Positions 35,395-50,074 of a stretch of DNA of 64,000 nucleotides are shown one piece after another. Both the position numbers and the translations under genes were made by a program. The DNA is taken from contig JAEPRB010000141.1 of the NCBI GenBank assembly GCA_016758965.1, positions 1 through 64,000 on the forward strand, read 5' to 3'. The notes under the pieces are model-generated. The model saw only the letters and a program-made list of their open reading frames with translations. It was not told where the DNA came from and ran no database searches. The first letter of the stretch is position 1. Each line of letters opens with the position of its first letter. The DNA comes from Circinella minor. Its lineage: Eukaryota; Mucoromycota; Mucoromycetes; Mucorales; Lichtheimiaceae.

Positions 35395-37560
35395 ATGTTC
35401 AGAAGGATACATTCATCCAGTCGTACGAAAACGTGGGCTCTTCGTGCATTATTTCTTATTGTTTTGCTCAGATTGGGGTTTTTTACATTCTCGAATACTG
35501 TGACAAACCAGGTTTATGTATATTATTTGTTGTTATGATGTAGAGTTATAATACAATCTTATGCAAAATTATAGAGAAAAGGTAATTGTGGATATATATT
35601 TACATGCATACGTATTTTTATATATTATGTAGAAAAATGCTGAATGAGTAAAATGTTCTTCTTCTACTTCTACTTCTTCGCTTCCTCTTCCTCCTCCTTT
35701 TCCACTATCCTCACCACCAATTCCTACTGAAGCTCGCCTTGAGAACGTATTAGTTCAAAACAATCAACCACTTCGTCAACCAAATACTTACATGCCAGGT
35801 CAGTATTTATGAAAATAAAATATTCTAGCATCACCACATAAAGAAAGGGAGCGGAGAATGACAAACAGAGATAAAAAATGAGCATCTTATTTTGATCACT
35901 CTGAGTTGGATAAAGATTATGTACGTTGAAATTTATAAGCAATAATCATAGTACAACATGACTCGGGATCCAGGTATCTCGATTTAATTGCACCAACTGC
36001 CGATCAAATTGTAATGCGTTTGAAGAATAAAAAGCTTGAGTACGGAACAGGGCTCGTATGTGAAATTGGTGTGGTAAATATCATATCTATTTATATTCTT
36101 GCTAGTATTTTCTATTATGTCAATACATTTTATCATGATGAAGAAATTTAGTTTATTTGAAAAAGTCAACTTCGTCTTCATCAATCTCTCTTTGTTCTCT
36201 GTACATATAAATGTTGGTAACAATTGAATATAGATCAACACCAGGTTTGATACGTTAGTGGCTTCTGAAAAGCATTATAGTGGCCTCCATGGACATTATA
36301 TGCGCGAATATCGTATTTATTCTTTAATGGAATGGATTTTACGAGTACGTACATTGTCGTGATACTAACCATAAAACACCGCTTGCGATGGTTGACGCAG
36401 GTATGCATTGAGTAATAAATATGATTTTGCCTATAACTCATTCCTGTCGTGGTTATTTATATGCTTCAATGTGACATTTATTTTATTATATATATATATA
36501 TATATATAGGTTCCAATCATGGTCTGTTTTCATTGCTAGCAGCTGCTAGAGGTGCTCGTGTTGTTACATTTGAACCTCAGCTAATTTACAAAGTATGTGG
36601 TTGCTTTCTTATTACAACTGTTATTCATTGAGGGCATAATACTTAAATTTCATTGAATACGTATCATACATAATCAGGTTCCATCGGATTGAATACACGA
36701 CTCACCAGCGTAGCCAACCGCATTCGAGTACTAGCTCCCCATTGCCATTCTAAACAAGTATCGCAAACTCTCTATGGGTCAATACGAGAAAGGAGATGGT
36801 GACATTGGCCAATTAGACTTTGCCAGCAAGAATACTATAGCAAACACCCAAGCTGTTCGCTTGGATGATATGCCCTCGTTTGATTCATTATTTTATGATG
36901 ATAATAACTACAAAACGTTAATTAATAATCCCAAGAAATAGATGCTAATTATGCTAACAGTCTTGAAGTATGTAATGCTGGTGCACATCAAACAACGATC
37001 GAGGGAGCTTTAACCCTACGTCATTTTCTCAAGATTGATGTTGAAGGTTTTGAACTTTGTGCTTTGGGATCTGCTTCCAAACTTTTCGAATTGGGCCTTA
37101 TTAAAAATTTGATTATGGAATTCGGCCCTCCGAACCCGCGCCGATGGGAACGCACGGTTGATACCAGCGACATTACCAATGGACAAAAGCGCGCTGTGAC
37201 AACAGTTCATATGCTCGTTATTTGATGCATCGCGCTTTGAATGAATGGAAAATGGATATTTATTTATTGCCTGCATTTGGTTGGGGCAAAACTGTGCAAT
37301 GGGTGTATAATCGTAATATCGATTATCGTGAAAATTCAACATTACCACTTACTAATTTATCAGAATTAACACCAAATCAGCATAAGGTGGTTCATCATCT
37401 CAAGTACTGGGACTTTGATAGTATGCCCATGGAAGATGATGAATTTGAATTGGAAATGGGAGGGAAGAAGCAGCTTGTTACTAAAGTTATTCCTTTACAT
37501 GAAAGTGAAGTGGATGACTATATGAGTGATTTAGAATCAATTGGTGAAATACATGTTTGA
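35395..37560 (+). pseudogene. Broken FkbM-type methyltransferase gene
   Basis: The order of a membrane-anchored FkbM-family (SAM-dependent) methyltransferase is kept but not one frame. From 35395 a type II anchor is read (RALFLIVLLRLGFFTF). Exon-like pieces follow with good splice signals: PLRQPNTYMPGQYLDL, FDTLVASEKHYSGLHG and MVDAGSNHGLFSLLAAARG (the SAM-binding motif I), then ARVVTFEPQ. Later pieces are GDIGQLDFAS, AVRLDDMPS, FLKIDVEGFELCALG (the conserved DVEGxE) and a C-terminal end at 37222-37560. Between them the frame is lost in at least three places: near 36340 (WILR to the next exon), near 36780-36800 and near 36940 (stop after NNPKK). It is lost again near 37195, where TGA/TTGA interrupt. 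Introns do not rescue these. The breaks look like small indels, so decay is recent. Confidence 0.75.
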
Positions 37561-38047
37561 TTTGCAAAGCGTGATAGTAATCAGAATGTTTTGAAAAAAC
37601 TTAAATTGTAAAATTATTTGGATTCATTTTTTACTTTCGTTTTTGCTCTCAAAGTTTACTATATATGCTCCTCCTCCTTCTTCTATATTTTAAGCATTTT
37701 TCTTGTTTCTCACTCTATTATTACCTACACATACTTTCCTTTTTACAATTATCTGTTACGTAATGCAAACGTAATTAATAAATAGTTCAAATGTAATTAC
37801 TCGCGTGTTCTTGTTTTTTAATACTGTGGATTAACCAGAAATCTTTTTTTATGTACGCATTACTTTATTACTATTATTATCAACAAGTGAATGTACTATT
37901 GGCTTTAACACTTTTACTCGTAGCATTTTCTACAAGTGCTGGTTTTTTAACTTCAATTCTCCATTGTTAACCATTTCACAGCCTAAAAACTTCCATTATT
38001 TTTTGAACAGCAGAAACAGTACTGAGCTCTAAGGACTGAGTTCAATG

Positions 38048-38233
38048 TTCGTCAAGCCTTACATATCGGTAAGTTACTCTAGTACCGCATCTGATACAGC
38101 AAAAGAAAATATATGGAAGAGTAAGGAGCTCATAAAGTTGATTACTCGCTGAATGATACATGATTCTAAAGAATGGGATATAGCATTTGCTGCTGGTGAA
38201 TTTTTTTTGTCGAGCAGCATTATCAGTATGTAA
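38048..38233 (+). pseudogene. Unassigned coding relic
   Basis: One frame of 61 codons has a single TGA and reads, in part, NIWKSKELIKLIT, the stop, then MIHDSKEWDIAFAAGEFFL. It ends at a good donor (GTAAGT). The helical, protein-like composition contrasts with the flanks. I do not recognise the family. Confidence 0.35.
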
Positions 38234-38760
38234 GTGCAACCTTTTTATTTATAACCTTACAGTATCTATGATACAGGAGTTGAGATATGACATGGTCGAG
38301 GAATAGTAATTATTAATCATTAGATATGGTAGCTTTATGAGACTGTTCTAGTAACTCGAAATCGCAATACAAAATTTTCAGTCTGCCCATATTGAAGTTG
38401 AGAACCCAATTCGCATAAATAGATCAATAATAATAAATGATCAATGTTTAGTTCTTTTCCTCTCACCATCTTTTTTTTCTACGCAGTAAACTGTCTTTAG
38501 ATTTCTTACATACGTACTCTACTTATAGTTCAATATCCAATAACAAACACATTTCATCAAATGATGCGTGAATACGACCAAAGATGTATATAGGTTATGG
38601 AATTCAGCACTTGTTTGTCAATGAGTAAATGTAGTGAGAGTAGGTCGGTACTGTGATTTTTCAAAATGACTGTTTAAATACAAAAGTAATTTCATCTTTG
38701 ATATACTACAAATAAAATTTGAAGCGTTTCTCTACAAACAATGTCAGGGATTGAATTTGT

Positions 38761-38883
38761 GAGAATCCTGATCGTATTTTTGGATAGAACATCGGTGGTG
38801 ATATTCACATAAACAAATGCGGTGTTAAGATTGTTGATTTGATTGAGCAGCGTATTTCACTGGCAAAAGTGTTATTATTGTAA
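38761..38883 (+). pseudogene. Unassigned coding relic
   Basis: A 41-codon frame with one TAG reads ENPDRIFG, the stop, then NIGGDIHINKCGVKIVD and LIEQRISLAK. The composition is clearly protein-like. It may belong with the relic at 38.1 kb. The family is not recognised. Confidence 0.35.
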
Positions 38884-39953
38884 TAATTGCTTTGGTTTAT
38901 ATACATTGATAATAATTCTTGATTTCGTAGTTGGTTTTCTTTTATTACGTTACGTACCGCAAATATAATAGAACAACTATGAATTTATTTCATTGTGAAT
39001 GCCAATATAGTACTTAACAAGATAGATCGAAAATAAAAAGTTAAAATCATGATGTATTTATCTTCATTCTAAAACAGTAATATGTAAACTATAATAGTAT
39101 ACAAACGCTTTTTATTTTTATTTTTATATTGGTTAGATGGAATGGTGGTGAATAATCAACATGTATTGCTTCACCTACCTCATACGTAGTATTGTAAATA
39201 CTGATGTTTTTGAGCTTCGTTGAATTAAGACCTAGTACTTGATGTATAAGAGGTGTTGACAGCAGATATGATCATATTGCAATCGTTGCTCGTCATTGTG
39301 AACCATACCATCAGTGAGTGTCCCTCTGACCCTTACAACTTGAACGTATACGTATGTAATTTGCGAGTCGATCGTTAACGAGGAAAAGATAGTCAATATC
39401 ATTTACAAAGGGTAAATGCAAAATATTATCTTTTGAGTATAACAGCAAGCGATCAACAATTTCGTTTGATTTTTTCGTCCTTATTTCTGTATACTGTATC
39501 AAAAGTAGGCACTTCGTTCTATCCCATCAGTTTTATACATTCCTAAGACATCCTTTGTCTTTGCCGCATTTCTTGTGGATTTTATCACCAAAAAGATAAT
39601 CTTGAGTTGAAGTGGGAAGATAATCAATTACCAACTTGGTGGTGTGTATTTTGCTTTGATTCACTTAATGGTTTTATCATAGGTAATGTCATGTAATTAT
39701 GAGAGAATAAACTAATTTTCAAGATATGCTGTTACAAAAAAGAATTCACCACATTTCTAATTTTTTTTATTGTTACACTGATTGGGGCTGAAGCCAATAA
39801 ACCTTTCCAAATATATTATCTTTTTTGCTAAATAAATTTGGGCACAGCAAGATAAGCTTTTCTTTCTTCCACAACTTCATCGTTTTTTTTTTTTTTTTTA
39901 GAAAAATAAAAATCATACCACAACGGCCACGTATCGGTATTTTGAAATCAATA

Positions 39954-42078
39954 ATGACAGCAGCAGCGAAACAGGAGCTGAGGCTATTTGACAAATTACC
40001 TTTTGATATTTTGATTAATATATTCTCATATTTCACTAAAACGGACTGTTTACAATGTATGGGAGTATGTAAAGCCTGGTACAATAATGTCCCTGGATAC
40101 ACAGAAAACGTATGGACAGAGGTGGAAATTTGCAGATATAACACTGGTATTTTGAAAAAAAGTTTATGGCTCCATTTTATTGGCAAACATGTCAAAAAAA
40201 TTTCGTTTCAAGAATTTCGAAAACAAAAAGAACTTTACAGAATATTACAAAAACTTGTTGATTACGGCTGTGATAATTTTCAGTATTTAGGTAAATGTCT
40301 ACTACTGTTTCTACTACCAGTACATTACACTCAATCCGATATGGAAGGGGAAGGGAGGGGAAACGATGAATATTTATGTCAACTCTACGATTATCAAAAA
40401 AAAAAAATGTATAGAATTTTCATATTGTGCTACTTCCAAACAAGAAATATTTTTACCACTATTATCCAAATTGACAAGGAATGTATCCGAGATCAATATA
40501 ACGAATCATGAAACCAATATTGCCTTTCTATCGTTAATAAAATCATGCCCAAAACTTATCCGGTTCAACTTTATGGATGCTGATTTTATTGCTTATACTA
40601 GCCACGGATTATACGATAGAGAACCTCCCGTTCTGGTAAAATACGATCATGATAATCAAAATGGTCCTCGTCTTATCCTTCCCCAACAGCAACAACTTGA
40701 AACACCTCCATTTCACAACTTAATCGATATGAACTTTATTGGTACTCTATTAGCAGCAAGCCGTTTACTACCTATCCTACAAAAATGCCCTTCTTTGGAA
40801 TATCTTTCTTTTACAAGAAAAACAAATTACAACATTCCTGGAAAAGAGGATTATACATCAAAGATTATTGATTTCAGTACATGCTTTTCTTGGTGTCCTA
40901 ATCTCAAATATTTGGATATTAATAATGATTATGTTAAGTTAGGATCAAGGAAGTTAAAAGAGCACTACATTGATAAATTCAAGAAAGAAATGATAGAATC
41001 ATCTGCAGCGACAAAAGTAGCAGTAGTAACAACAACGGCAAAAGAAACTAATGACAGACAAGAAACAAGCCATCTTCAATATCTCAAAGTATTTGAAACA
41101 TATACTTTTGGTGCCCAAGACATAAAGCACGTTTTATTACAAAACAGACATTCGTTAAAACACCTTGTTGTCGCAAATGATCTCCACAGTATACCAACAA
41201 TCGATACCCATACAACAATACCTTACAACATAGACTGGACGTTTGTATTCCCTGTCTTTTCGGCACCCAATTTACGTTCATTAATCCTTGATTCTATTCT
41301 ATATAGCCAGTGTGGTCCCTTATTAACAATGATTCAACAATGTCCATCTTTGGAAGTTGTCGCTTTATTCAACAACAATCACGCATACAGCATATCACTC
41401 AATTTGTCTAGACTTCTCCTTCCATTAAAACATTTAAAATGTTTGGAGCTTGCTAATTTCACATTGGATTTTGATACTAATGCTGATGACCATGATAACA
41501 ACGACAATAGCAACCCGGCACCGCTCTTCGAACAATTGACAACACGTGGATCAAAACTGGAAACAATCATTTTGAACGATAACATCCTCAATATTACGGA
41601 CAAGTTTTTGATAGCAGCAGCATATATCCCTACATTAAAACATATTCAATTGACACTCGATCCAGAAAACTACAATGACCGGAATATATGCTTATTCAGT
41701 GATTTACTCAATAAGTCAAAAAGTATTCAATCTATAAATCTTCGTGGTATGCGCGCGTTGCCCCGAGAATTTCTTTGTTCACTTGGTGATTTACCTTTTC
41801 TGGAGGAAATAAGCTTTGATACTGACAATGGAAGAAATGAAGGAACGGTTCCTAGCTATGTGGGTATGCCGGTAGATAGGTCAGGGCTTTTCCAGATGCT
41901 GCATAAAAGCATAAGTTTGAAAAATATACTTATTGCAAGCGAGGAAATGTTACGGGATGAAGAATCGGATCTTCATAGTGCACTAATTAAAGAAAAATTA
42001 TTACATGTTAAATATGAGATGACGAAATATTCTTCCATGTTTAAACTACTACTGAATTGCAGTCTCACGGCTATATAG
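39954..42078 (+). CDS. F-box protein with leucine-rich repeats
   Basis: Two exons: 39954-40290 and 40415-42078, about 666 residues. The N terminus holds an F-box (FDKLPFDILINIFSYFTKTDC…CKAWYN, about residues 12-50), the Skp1-binding part of an SCF ubiquitin ligase. The remainder has irregular LRR-like units (e.g. CPSLEYLSFTRK, CPNLKYLDINND, LKHLKCLELANF, SIQSINLRGM). This is the layout of the large F-box/LRR families of Mucorales. The second exon begins at an AG close after a poly-A run, and frame continuity supports it. The substrate is unknown. Confidence 0.85.
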
Positions 42079-43511
42079 AAGTAGATAATCTTTAACTAGA
42101 TAAATTTATACGTATTTATATAATACGTATATAATAAAAGGATATTACTACTAATGTTACTATTACCATTATACTTCTGGACACCATAGCCTATTTTGGT
42201 GCAATTGCTGAGTGTTAGTGTATGATACTACTGTATACCAAATTTCTGTATAAATATACCAATGCTCTATTTACAATGGTATAATATGGTATAGTTAAGT
42301 CCACTAGTAAAGAATATAATATAGGCTACTATATTTGTATTTACTATTGAAAAAATAGTATCATTAAATTTATATATTGATAATGGTATCAAGATATATT
42401 TAATAATAGTAAAGCTCGGAAACAGCACTGTCAGTAACGACACTGATAATGATAATTACAATAATCCCTGGGTGGAGAACCATGAAACAAATTTATTTGT
42501 TGATCATCCCTATTGTCTTGACATATTTAATTATTATTGATAAGGTTTCATCGTCATAATTACCAAAGTCAATAAATGTAAATGTGGCGATATCTCTATT
42601 TTTAGAAATCATGACAACGCACAAATTTGGTTATACCCATGAGGTGTAACCTCATAATAGTGAAGTCCTCCCCCCCACCTGAATATTGCACCCTTTCTTG
42701 ACAGATTCTACCTTAGTAAGCAATTCCCCCACACACTTCTTTTCCTTATATCGTATCAACTAACATGTAAATAATGATAAGAAGCTAAAAGCTCTTACGG
42801 CATGGTGAAGTATGTACGTATGTACGGTAAATAATAGTTTTTATGGCAATAATCTGTTACCATAGTACTGATGCTGAGTTTGACTGCAAAGACCTTTTAC
42901 TTTATGACAACAAATCACCAATTCACACTATAGATTACCATGTATAAAAAAAATGCTATGTGCCACATGAGTCTCAAAAATATATGTTGCAACGTGTTAG
43001 TAAAATAAATAACTAAAAGCCTTTCCTTTACTTTTTTACTAATATATAAATTAATAAAAATTTATAAATCATTTGGATGTCAAAATTATTATATTGCGTT
43101 TTGTATCACCAAGCTAAGGCGTTTCTTAAAAATAATTACAGTAAGCTCAGTTCTATATTGTATGTGTATCATAAAAAAAGGTCTTTATTCGAATTACAAT
43201 ATGTCGTATGTGAGTATGATTGATTAATTTTATTTGGGGGTAAAAGAAGATAGGATGTAAAATAAATGATCAAGTGTTAATATAGGTAACCAACAGAGAG
43301 TTATATTTATAATTTAGACTTAAGATATTCATGTGCATGTTCTTACTTTTCCCATTCACACCATCGTACAACCAAAGGTGATACCAACGCAAAAAATAAA
43401 ATAAAAAATAAAGCCAGCTTGTTAATTCACCCACGGACCTCTTCTTTTTGTTTTTTTTTTCTTGGCTGAACTCTCTTTTTTTTCTCACAAACATATATAC
43501 ATATATATTTC
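42079..43511. other. Intergenic region
   Basis: About 1.4 kb of AT-rich DNA with short C-rich patches near 42668-42680 and CT-rich sequence just before the next gene. No gene is seen. Confidence 0.6.
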
Positions 43512-45402
43512 ATGTCGTTATCTGCAACTTCGGGTGAAATATCTCGACCAGTCGATACTAATTATGTGGACGAAGGCATTCAAGAGTTGCAAAAAATGAT
43601 CACCAATGTCAGACGATCAGTTATGTGGCAAAACTCTCGAGAATCATTAACTCTCATGGTAGCTTGGTGGATTTTATGTTTACAGTTTTGGCTAATTATC
43701 ATTTATATTGTTCCATTACTACCACTTTTATGGGCTGCACGTAGTTGGTCCACTGAACAACCCGCTCAACCTTCCCAAAAAACAAAATTATCGGACGATA
43801 CTTTTTCAAAACAACAACCGCCACAACCATCCTTCATTATTCACTCTGCTACGTTAGTTGAACACTACTTTAGCAAAGGGGTGGATTATTTAACATGGTC
43901 TAAGGATCCATTAAGAACACGTCGTGCATTCATCACTTTAGTCTATGCATATATTTTTTGGGTCACAGGTCATCAAGTGGCTGATACACGCCATATCTTC
44001 CTTATAATTGGAACGGTCGGTATTACTTGGCAAAGTCCTTGGGTGATCCAATTACGTCAAAATCCTCGATATGCAGTCATTCGTTCAGTGATTACAGCTT
44101 TCTTTTTTGGTCCGTTACAGCAAATTCAAGAAAATAATATCATGGTTCGTGCTGCAACTTATCAAAACCAATTTGCAGAGGCAGATAAACGTGCGGCTGA
44201 TGATGCGACTTTTACTTTTGTGTTATATGAAAATCAGGTACGTTCAAACAAAAAAGGATAAGAAAAAGAGAATAAATAAAATAATTTAAGGGGGAGTGGG
44301 TTTCAGGTGAGAAATTGAGAAGAAGGACAAAAGAAATTATGCAATCGCAAAAGTGACGAAGCAAGAAATGACAAATTTAGTAATAATTCGGGTGGCGGAT
44401 GGTTGTGTATTATATATGTATATACCTTTTTAGCGTGCATGGCCACTTGGACAATGGGAATCAAAAACATTACCTGTCGAACGTGCACCATGGACCGATG
44501 ACGCAAATGAACCCGTACCTGCTAAACATACATTTGTTTTACCAAAACCTGTTAATCGAACCATCAATGATCCTTCTCGACCTTTAACAGCTTATCACAA
44601 GACTTGGTGTTGGTCATGGCTTGATCCAGAATGGCGTTTGGATTTCTCAACTCGACAAGTGGACGAACTTGGATGGGAATATGGAACAATGGCATGGACA
44701 TTATTTGATCGTCAGCCGAAAAAAGGATGGATGTCAACACGTCGTCGTCGCTGGACTCGTCGAGCTCGTGTGGAATATCATGTTGAAGTAAAAGCTACCA
44801 CTACTTCAATTAATTCGTTAGTTCCTGTTCACAATAATGTTGATATAAACACGTCGACAACTAAGATTAATACTGCGTTACCTCCATTACCAAAGGTAGC
44901 ATCACCAACATCAACTTCTGTACCTACACCACAAGCTGCTGCTGCTGCTACTACTACTGCTACTACTACTGCTACTACAACAACAACTGATAGTACCACC
45001 AGTACAAGCACAACGAAAAATACTAGTCCACCTCAATCGCCTACTATTCAATCCTCATTCCATGAATCTGTATCATTTATAAGTCCACCCACCAGCCCTC
45101 GATCAAGTATTTATACATTCGATTTCTCATCAGCCTCAAGACGGGAATCATTCAGCGCTACCCCTCCCACACCCCGACTCAGTCAATCAACTGTCACAGT
45201 AAATGGTAACCATTATCCAGATAAGGAAGAAATGCGCCGACGTCGGGGAAATAGTATAAGTGTACGATCAACAGGACTTACTTCAACTGTCTTGGAAGAA
45301 CGAAATCGATTATCAACACAATCTTTAAGAAAACCATCAAAGGATTCAAAGAAACCTCAACCACGTCGTGAAGCAGTATGGAAAAGTATTGTTCGAACGT
45401 AA
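43512..45402 (+). CDS. Pex23/Pex30-family peroxisomal or ER membrane peroxin with DysF domain (paralogue A)
   Basis: Two exons: 43512-44237 and 44434-45402, about 564 residues. The N-terminal half has hydrophobic segments (SLTLMVAWWILCLQFWLIII; ITLVYAYIFWVTGH; FLIIGTVGITWQSPW; VIRSVITAFFFGPL). After FVLYENQ|RAWPLGQWESKTLPVERAPW comes the DysF signature. It is completed by WCWSWLDPEWRLD, DELGWEYGTMAW and the basic RRRRWTRRARV. These proteins shape ER subdomains that give rise to peroxisomes and regulate peroxisome size and number. The C terminus is Thr/Ser-rich, ending RREAVWKSIVRT. The single intron sits right after YENQ, exactly as in paralogue B. Confidence 0.85.
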
Positions 45403-46579
45403 AATTCTTAATTGTTAGTTTTGATTTTTTTTTCATGTATGCTCTCTTTTTCTCTCTCTATCTTTTCATGTGAACTGTCATTATACTATTATCATTATCA
45501 TTATCATTAATTATTATTACTATATTCCCCAAAATCAATTTAGCATCATTTTATCCTTCTTTTTTTTTTCAAAATAAAAAATAAGTCAACCCCAACTCAA
45601 TATTTACAATTCTCATGGATAAAAAAAAACAATAAAGTATCTGTATTTGTCGAGTTTGTTTTATTGTTTTATTTAGTGGGCTTTCTTTGGGAGATTGAAT
45701 ATGGGAATAAATTGATTCATACAACTTAGAAACGGTGTTGTTATAGAACTATGATACTAATGTATGATATACAGTATGAATGGATATGACTATATAATTT
45801 CTTTTCTATTTTTTGATTCAAGCGGACGTAATGAAATTGGATACTTTATATGACTGCATGAAAAAGATATGAAAAAGTCGAAGGAGACACAGAAGTCGGG
45901 CTGGGACACATATATAATGTAATGGGAAAATAGATATGTAAGCACTGACGGGTGAATTTTCGGAAAAGAAAATACATTATTAATGATCAACAGAATTGAG
46001 TTGTGGGGAAAGGGAGATGTAGCATGAAAAATTACATTTAATATTATTCTTATATTATAATATGCTAATCAAGTAAGATATAAAATATATGTTTTTGTTT
46101 GTCATTTGATGGCATCCATGGCAACTGTACCATCCTTTTTTCTTTTTTTTTTTTAAAAAAGAAGAAGTATTTGCTATGAGACATCTTAATAAACAAGTGA
46201 AACCAAGAACCAAGTGACAAGATAACATTCAATTAAATTAAATAATATTTTATTCCATAGTTTCCAATGAGTTACCCAAACCAAAGGATAAATAACTACT
46301 GTCATCCAATTTGCTTCGGGATATTCTTTCGCTTTATGGTACAGTAAGTGAGGTTACTCACGCGGGCTATGAATACCCCGCATGTGCTGGAACTTAGTCA
46401 GCGATTTTCAAAGGAGCTTAACATGCGTATGATGTTCCTAGAGAAATAAAAAAGGAACTTCTGCTTTCTTTTTCGTCTTTTCTTTTTTTTTTTTTTTGTT
46501 ATTATTATTATTATTGATACTTGTACAGTCTTTTTCTTTTTCCATACAATAACTCATTTTTTTCTTTTATACATACACA
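45403..46579. other. Intergenic region
   Basis: About 1.2 kb between peroxin A and the nitronate monooxygenase gene. Mostly AT-rich, with a conspicuous GC-richer pocket at 46310-46440 containing two adjacent hairpins (listed separately). A poly-T plus (TTA)n tract lies at 46480-46520 before the next gene. Confidence 0.6.
46348..46381 (+). other. Two adjacent perfect hairpins
   Basis: GTGAG-GTTA-CTCAC at 46348-46361 is followed immediately by GCGGG-(10 nt)-CCCGC at 46362-46381, in a local GC-rich island about 200 bp upstream of the nitronate monooxygenase start. This could be a structured leader, a small RNA or a cruciform. It does not fit a tRNA cloverleaf. Confidence 0.45.
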
Positions 46580-47927
<1,348 letters not shown>

Positions 47928-48453
47928 ACTACTATTTATTGTTAAATTATATATAAAGTTGGAAATTATGAATGATAAACGAATGTTCTGATTGATGTAT
48001 AAAGTCATTATTATTATTATTATTATTTTTTGGTTCTTTCGAGCATATGCATATATAAATATATATATTTGCTATTCTATAAATAAAATCATCATCACTT
48101 ATATCACAAAAGAATGTTATACAGTACGTATTTAAAAATATTTCTATTGCACAATAAAGTCAATCCTTTAGGTATTATTGGATTTATTAATTCTCTTATA
48201 TATATACATTTGTAAATATTATTTATATACCTACTTTTCTCAATTCATATAACAAGTAAGAACATGATACGTACATACAAAAAAAGTATTAGTAGTACAG
48301 TAGTGGTATTTTTTATTATTATTATTTCATATAATATGTTACTGTTATAGCTTTTTAATAAAAGTTTTAATAATTAAATAATAGTTAATAGGAAGAAAAA
48401 AAAGTATATATGTATATATATTATAATATTTATAAAGTCAATTTTGTTAGTTA
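47928..48453. other. Convergent 3' flanks
   Basis: About 525 bp, very AT-rich, with a (TTA)n run near 48007-48030 and (TA)n near 48410-48425. It separates the nitronate monooxygenase stop from the stop of peroxin B. Nothing else is seen. Confidence 0.6.
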
Positions 48454-50074
48454 TTATTGTTGTTTAGTACCATTATTCACACGAGCAATACTTCGCCATA
48501 CAGATTCACGCCTGCTAGGTTGTTCTGCATTTGCTGTTGAAGAAGATTTTGATATATTGTTGGAAGATCCACTAGACCATAGTTTCTTTTTCAATGATGT
48601 TGTACTTGCTATATTTGTATTAGAAGTATTTGTTGTTGTAGAATGATGACTAATAATACTATCATTATCATGTTGATCAGTAAAAGATGACGTTGAAAAA
48701 CGAACAGAAGACGTTAACTTTTTACCACGTGACATGAAGGAGGGATTAGGTGATGGGGGACTCTTCATGGGTGATAATTGTTGGTTTCGTGGAGAAGCTG
48801 TGTCGATACGTGGTGGTGGTGATCGTAAAGTAGTAGGTGATGTAACGAGATTACCATTATAATCCATGTGGTTTCTCATTATTACTGTGGGTGATGTTGG
48901 TGCTCCATTGGTTAATGCTGCAGTACGTGCCCATCGTCGATAACGGGTTGACATCCAACCTTTTGGATGGCGGTCAAAGACAGACCATAATAAAGTACCA
49001 TAAGTCCATCCAAGAGCATCTGTTTCTGTTTTTGATGCAAGTCTCCATTCTCTATCCGTCCATGTCCAAGTCCAAGCACCAGATTGGGTTTGAATTGTTT
49101 CAGGCAATTGAAATTCAGTTTTAGGTACCAAGGACTTTTTGGCAGGATCAGTCCATGGTGCTCGATCAAGAAATGGAATTGTAGCCGCACGCCAACCTGT
49201 CAAAGGCCATGATCTCTATAATAATAATTATAACGAAATAAAAAAAATAACATAAGCGTGTTGTTGTTTTTCTTGTAAAATTACTATTATTTTCTGTTTT
49301 TACCTGATTTTCATACATGACAAATTCAAATACAGAAGTAGAAGCATGGTGTTGCATTTTATCTCGTTGAAAATCTTCTACACGTTGTGTCATAGAACGT
49401 CTGCGGGCCAAACGATCTTCTTTAGATAATATTGATGATTGTGTCGATAATGTATCGGATGATGCTGAAGATAAAGAAGAAGATTCCAATGGACCGATAA
49501 ATATACCCATAAATAACGAATGTAAAAATGTTGTAGGTAATACTCGTCGAACGATCTTCATCCATGGACTTTGCCATATTAAGAAAACTGTTCCAACCAC
49601 CGAAGCAACCTGTTGTGTAGTGAACCGTTGATGAATAATCACCCAACTGATATATATATAAATGAATATCAATAAAGATTGTCGACGATCCTTGTATTGC
49701 CATAGTTTCTCCATCAATTCAACTCCACGTAATGTTTCCAATGCTTGTTGTAATCGAATTTCTTCTTGTTTGTGTTCCCGAAATCCACTTAGATAGTGCA
49801 GTAAAGTGATCATAATTAAAGGGAATATATATATAGATATAAAATAAAATTGCCAACATATAGCCCACCAAATGACTAATAAATAAAATGAATTTTGAAT
49901 GGAAGAAGAACGCCATGTAGCTGCCTTTAAGACATAGTTGACAATGCGTGGTAAAAGTACTATACGTGCTAAGCAACGTAACGAAATGACTTGGTCATTA
50001 TGTGGAGGTGATTGTGCTTGTTGTTGTTTTTGAGATAATGATTGTGATTTTGTTATATGCCCATTTGCTTGCAT
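48454..50074 (-). CDS. Pex23/Pex30-family peroxin with DysF domain (paralogue B)
   Basis: Two exons: 50074-49304 and 49215-48454, about 510 residues from the ATG at 50074. Further upstream in-frame sequence is a hydrophobic, low-complexity 5' leader that looks non-coding. The layout equals paralogue A: membrane segments (YLLVIWWAICWQFYFISIYI; LLIFIYIYISWVI; WQSPWMKIVRR; LFMGIFIGPL) and the DysF pair. FVMYENQ|RSWPLTGW with RAPWTD opens the latter, and WTWTWTDREWRL, DALGWTYGTLLW and STRYRRWARTA follow. The C terminus ends RRESVWRSIARV. The intron position is identical to paralogue A, showing common descent. The orientation is opposite, tail-to-tail, with the nitronate monooxygenase gene between them. 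Confidence 0.85.

Larger units (their letters stand above)
37561..39953. other. Gene-poor region with coding relics
   Basis: About 2.4 kb with no intact gene. Two stretches look like old exons (38048-38233 and 38761-38883, listed separately). A third short open stretch near 39602-39690 reads LELKWEDNQLPTWWC. The rest is AT-rich. Confidence 0.5.

Noticed and set aside
35293..35543. Two overlapping hydrophobic frames starting at 35293 and 35316
   Set aside because: Only the part from ATG 35395 resembles the membrane anchor of the FkbM gene. The upstream extension is T-rich leader.
46341..46440. Possible tRNA in the GC-rich island
   Set aside because: There are two stems but no acceptor stem and no T-arm/B-box sequence (GGTTCGAATCC type).
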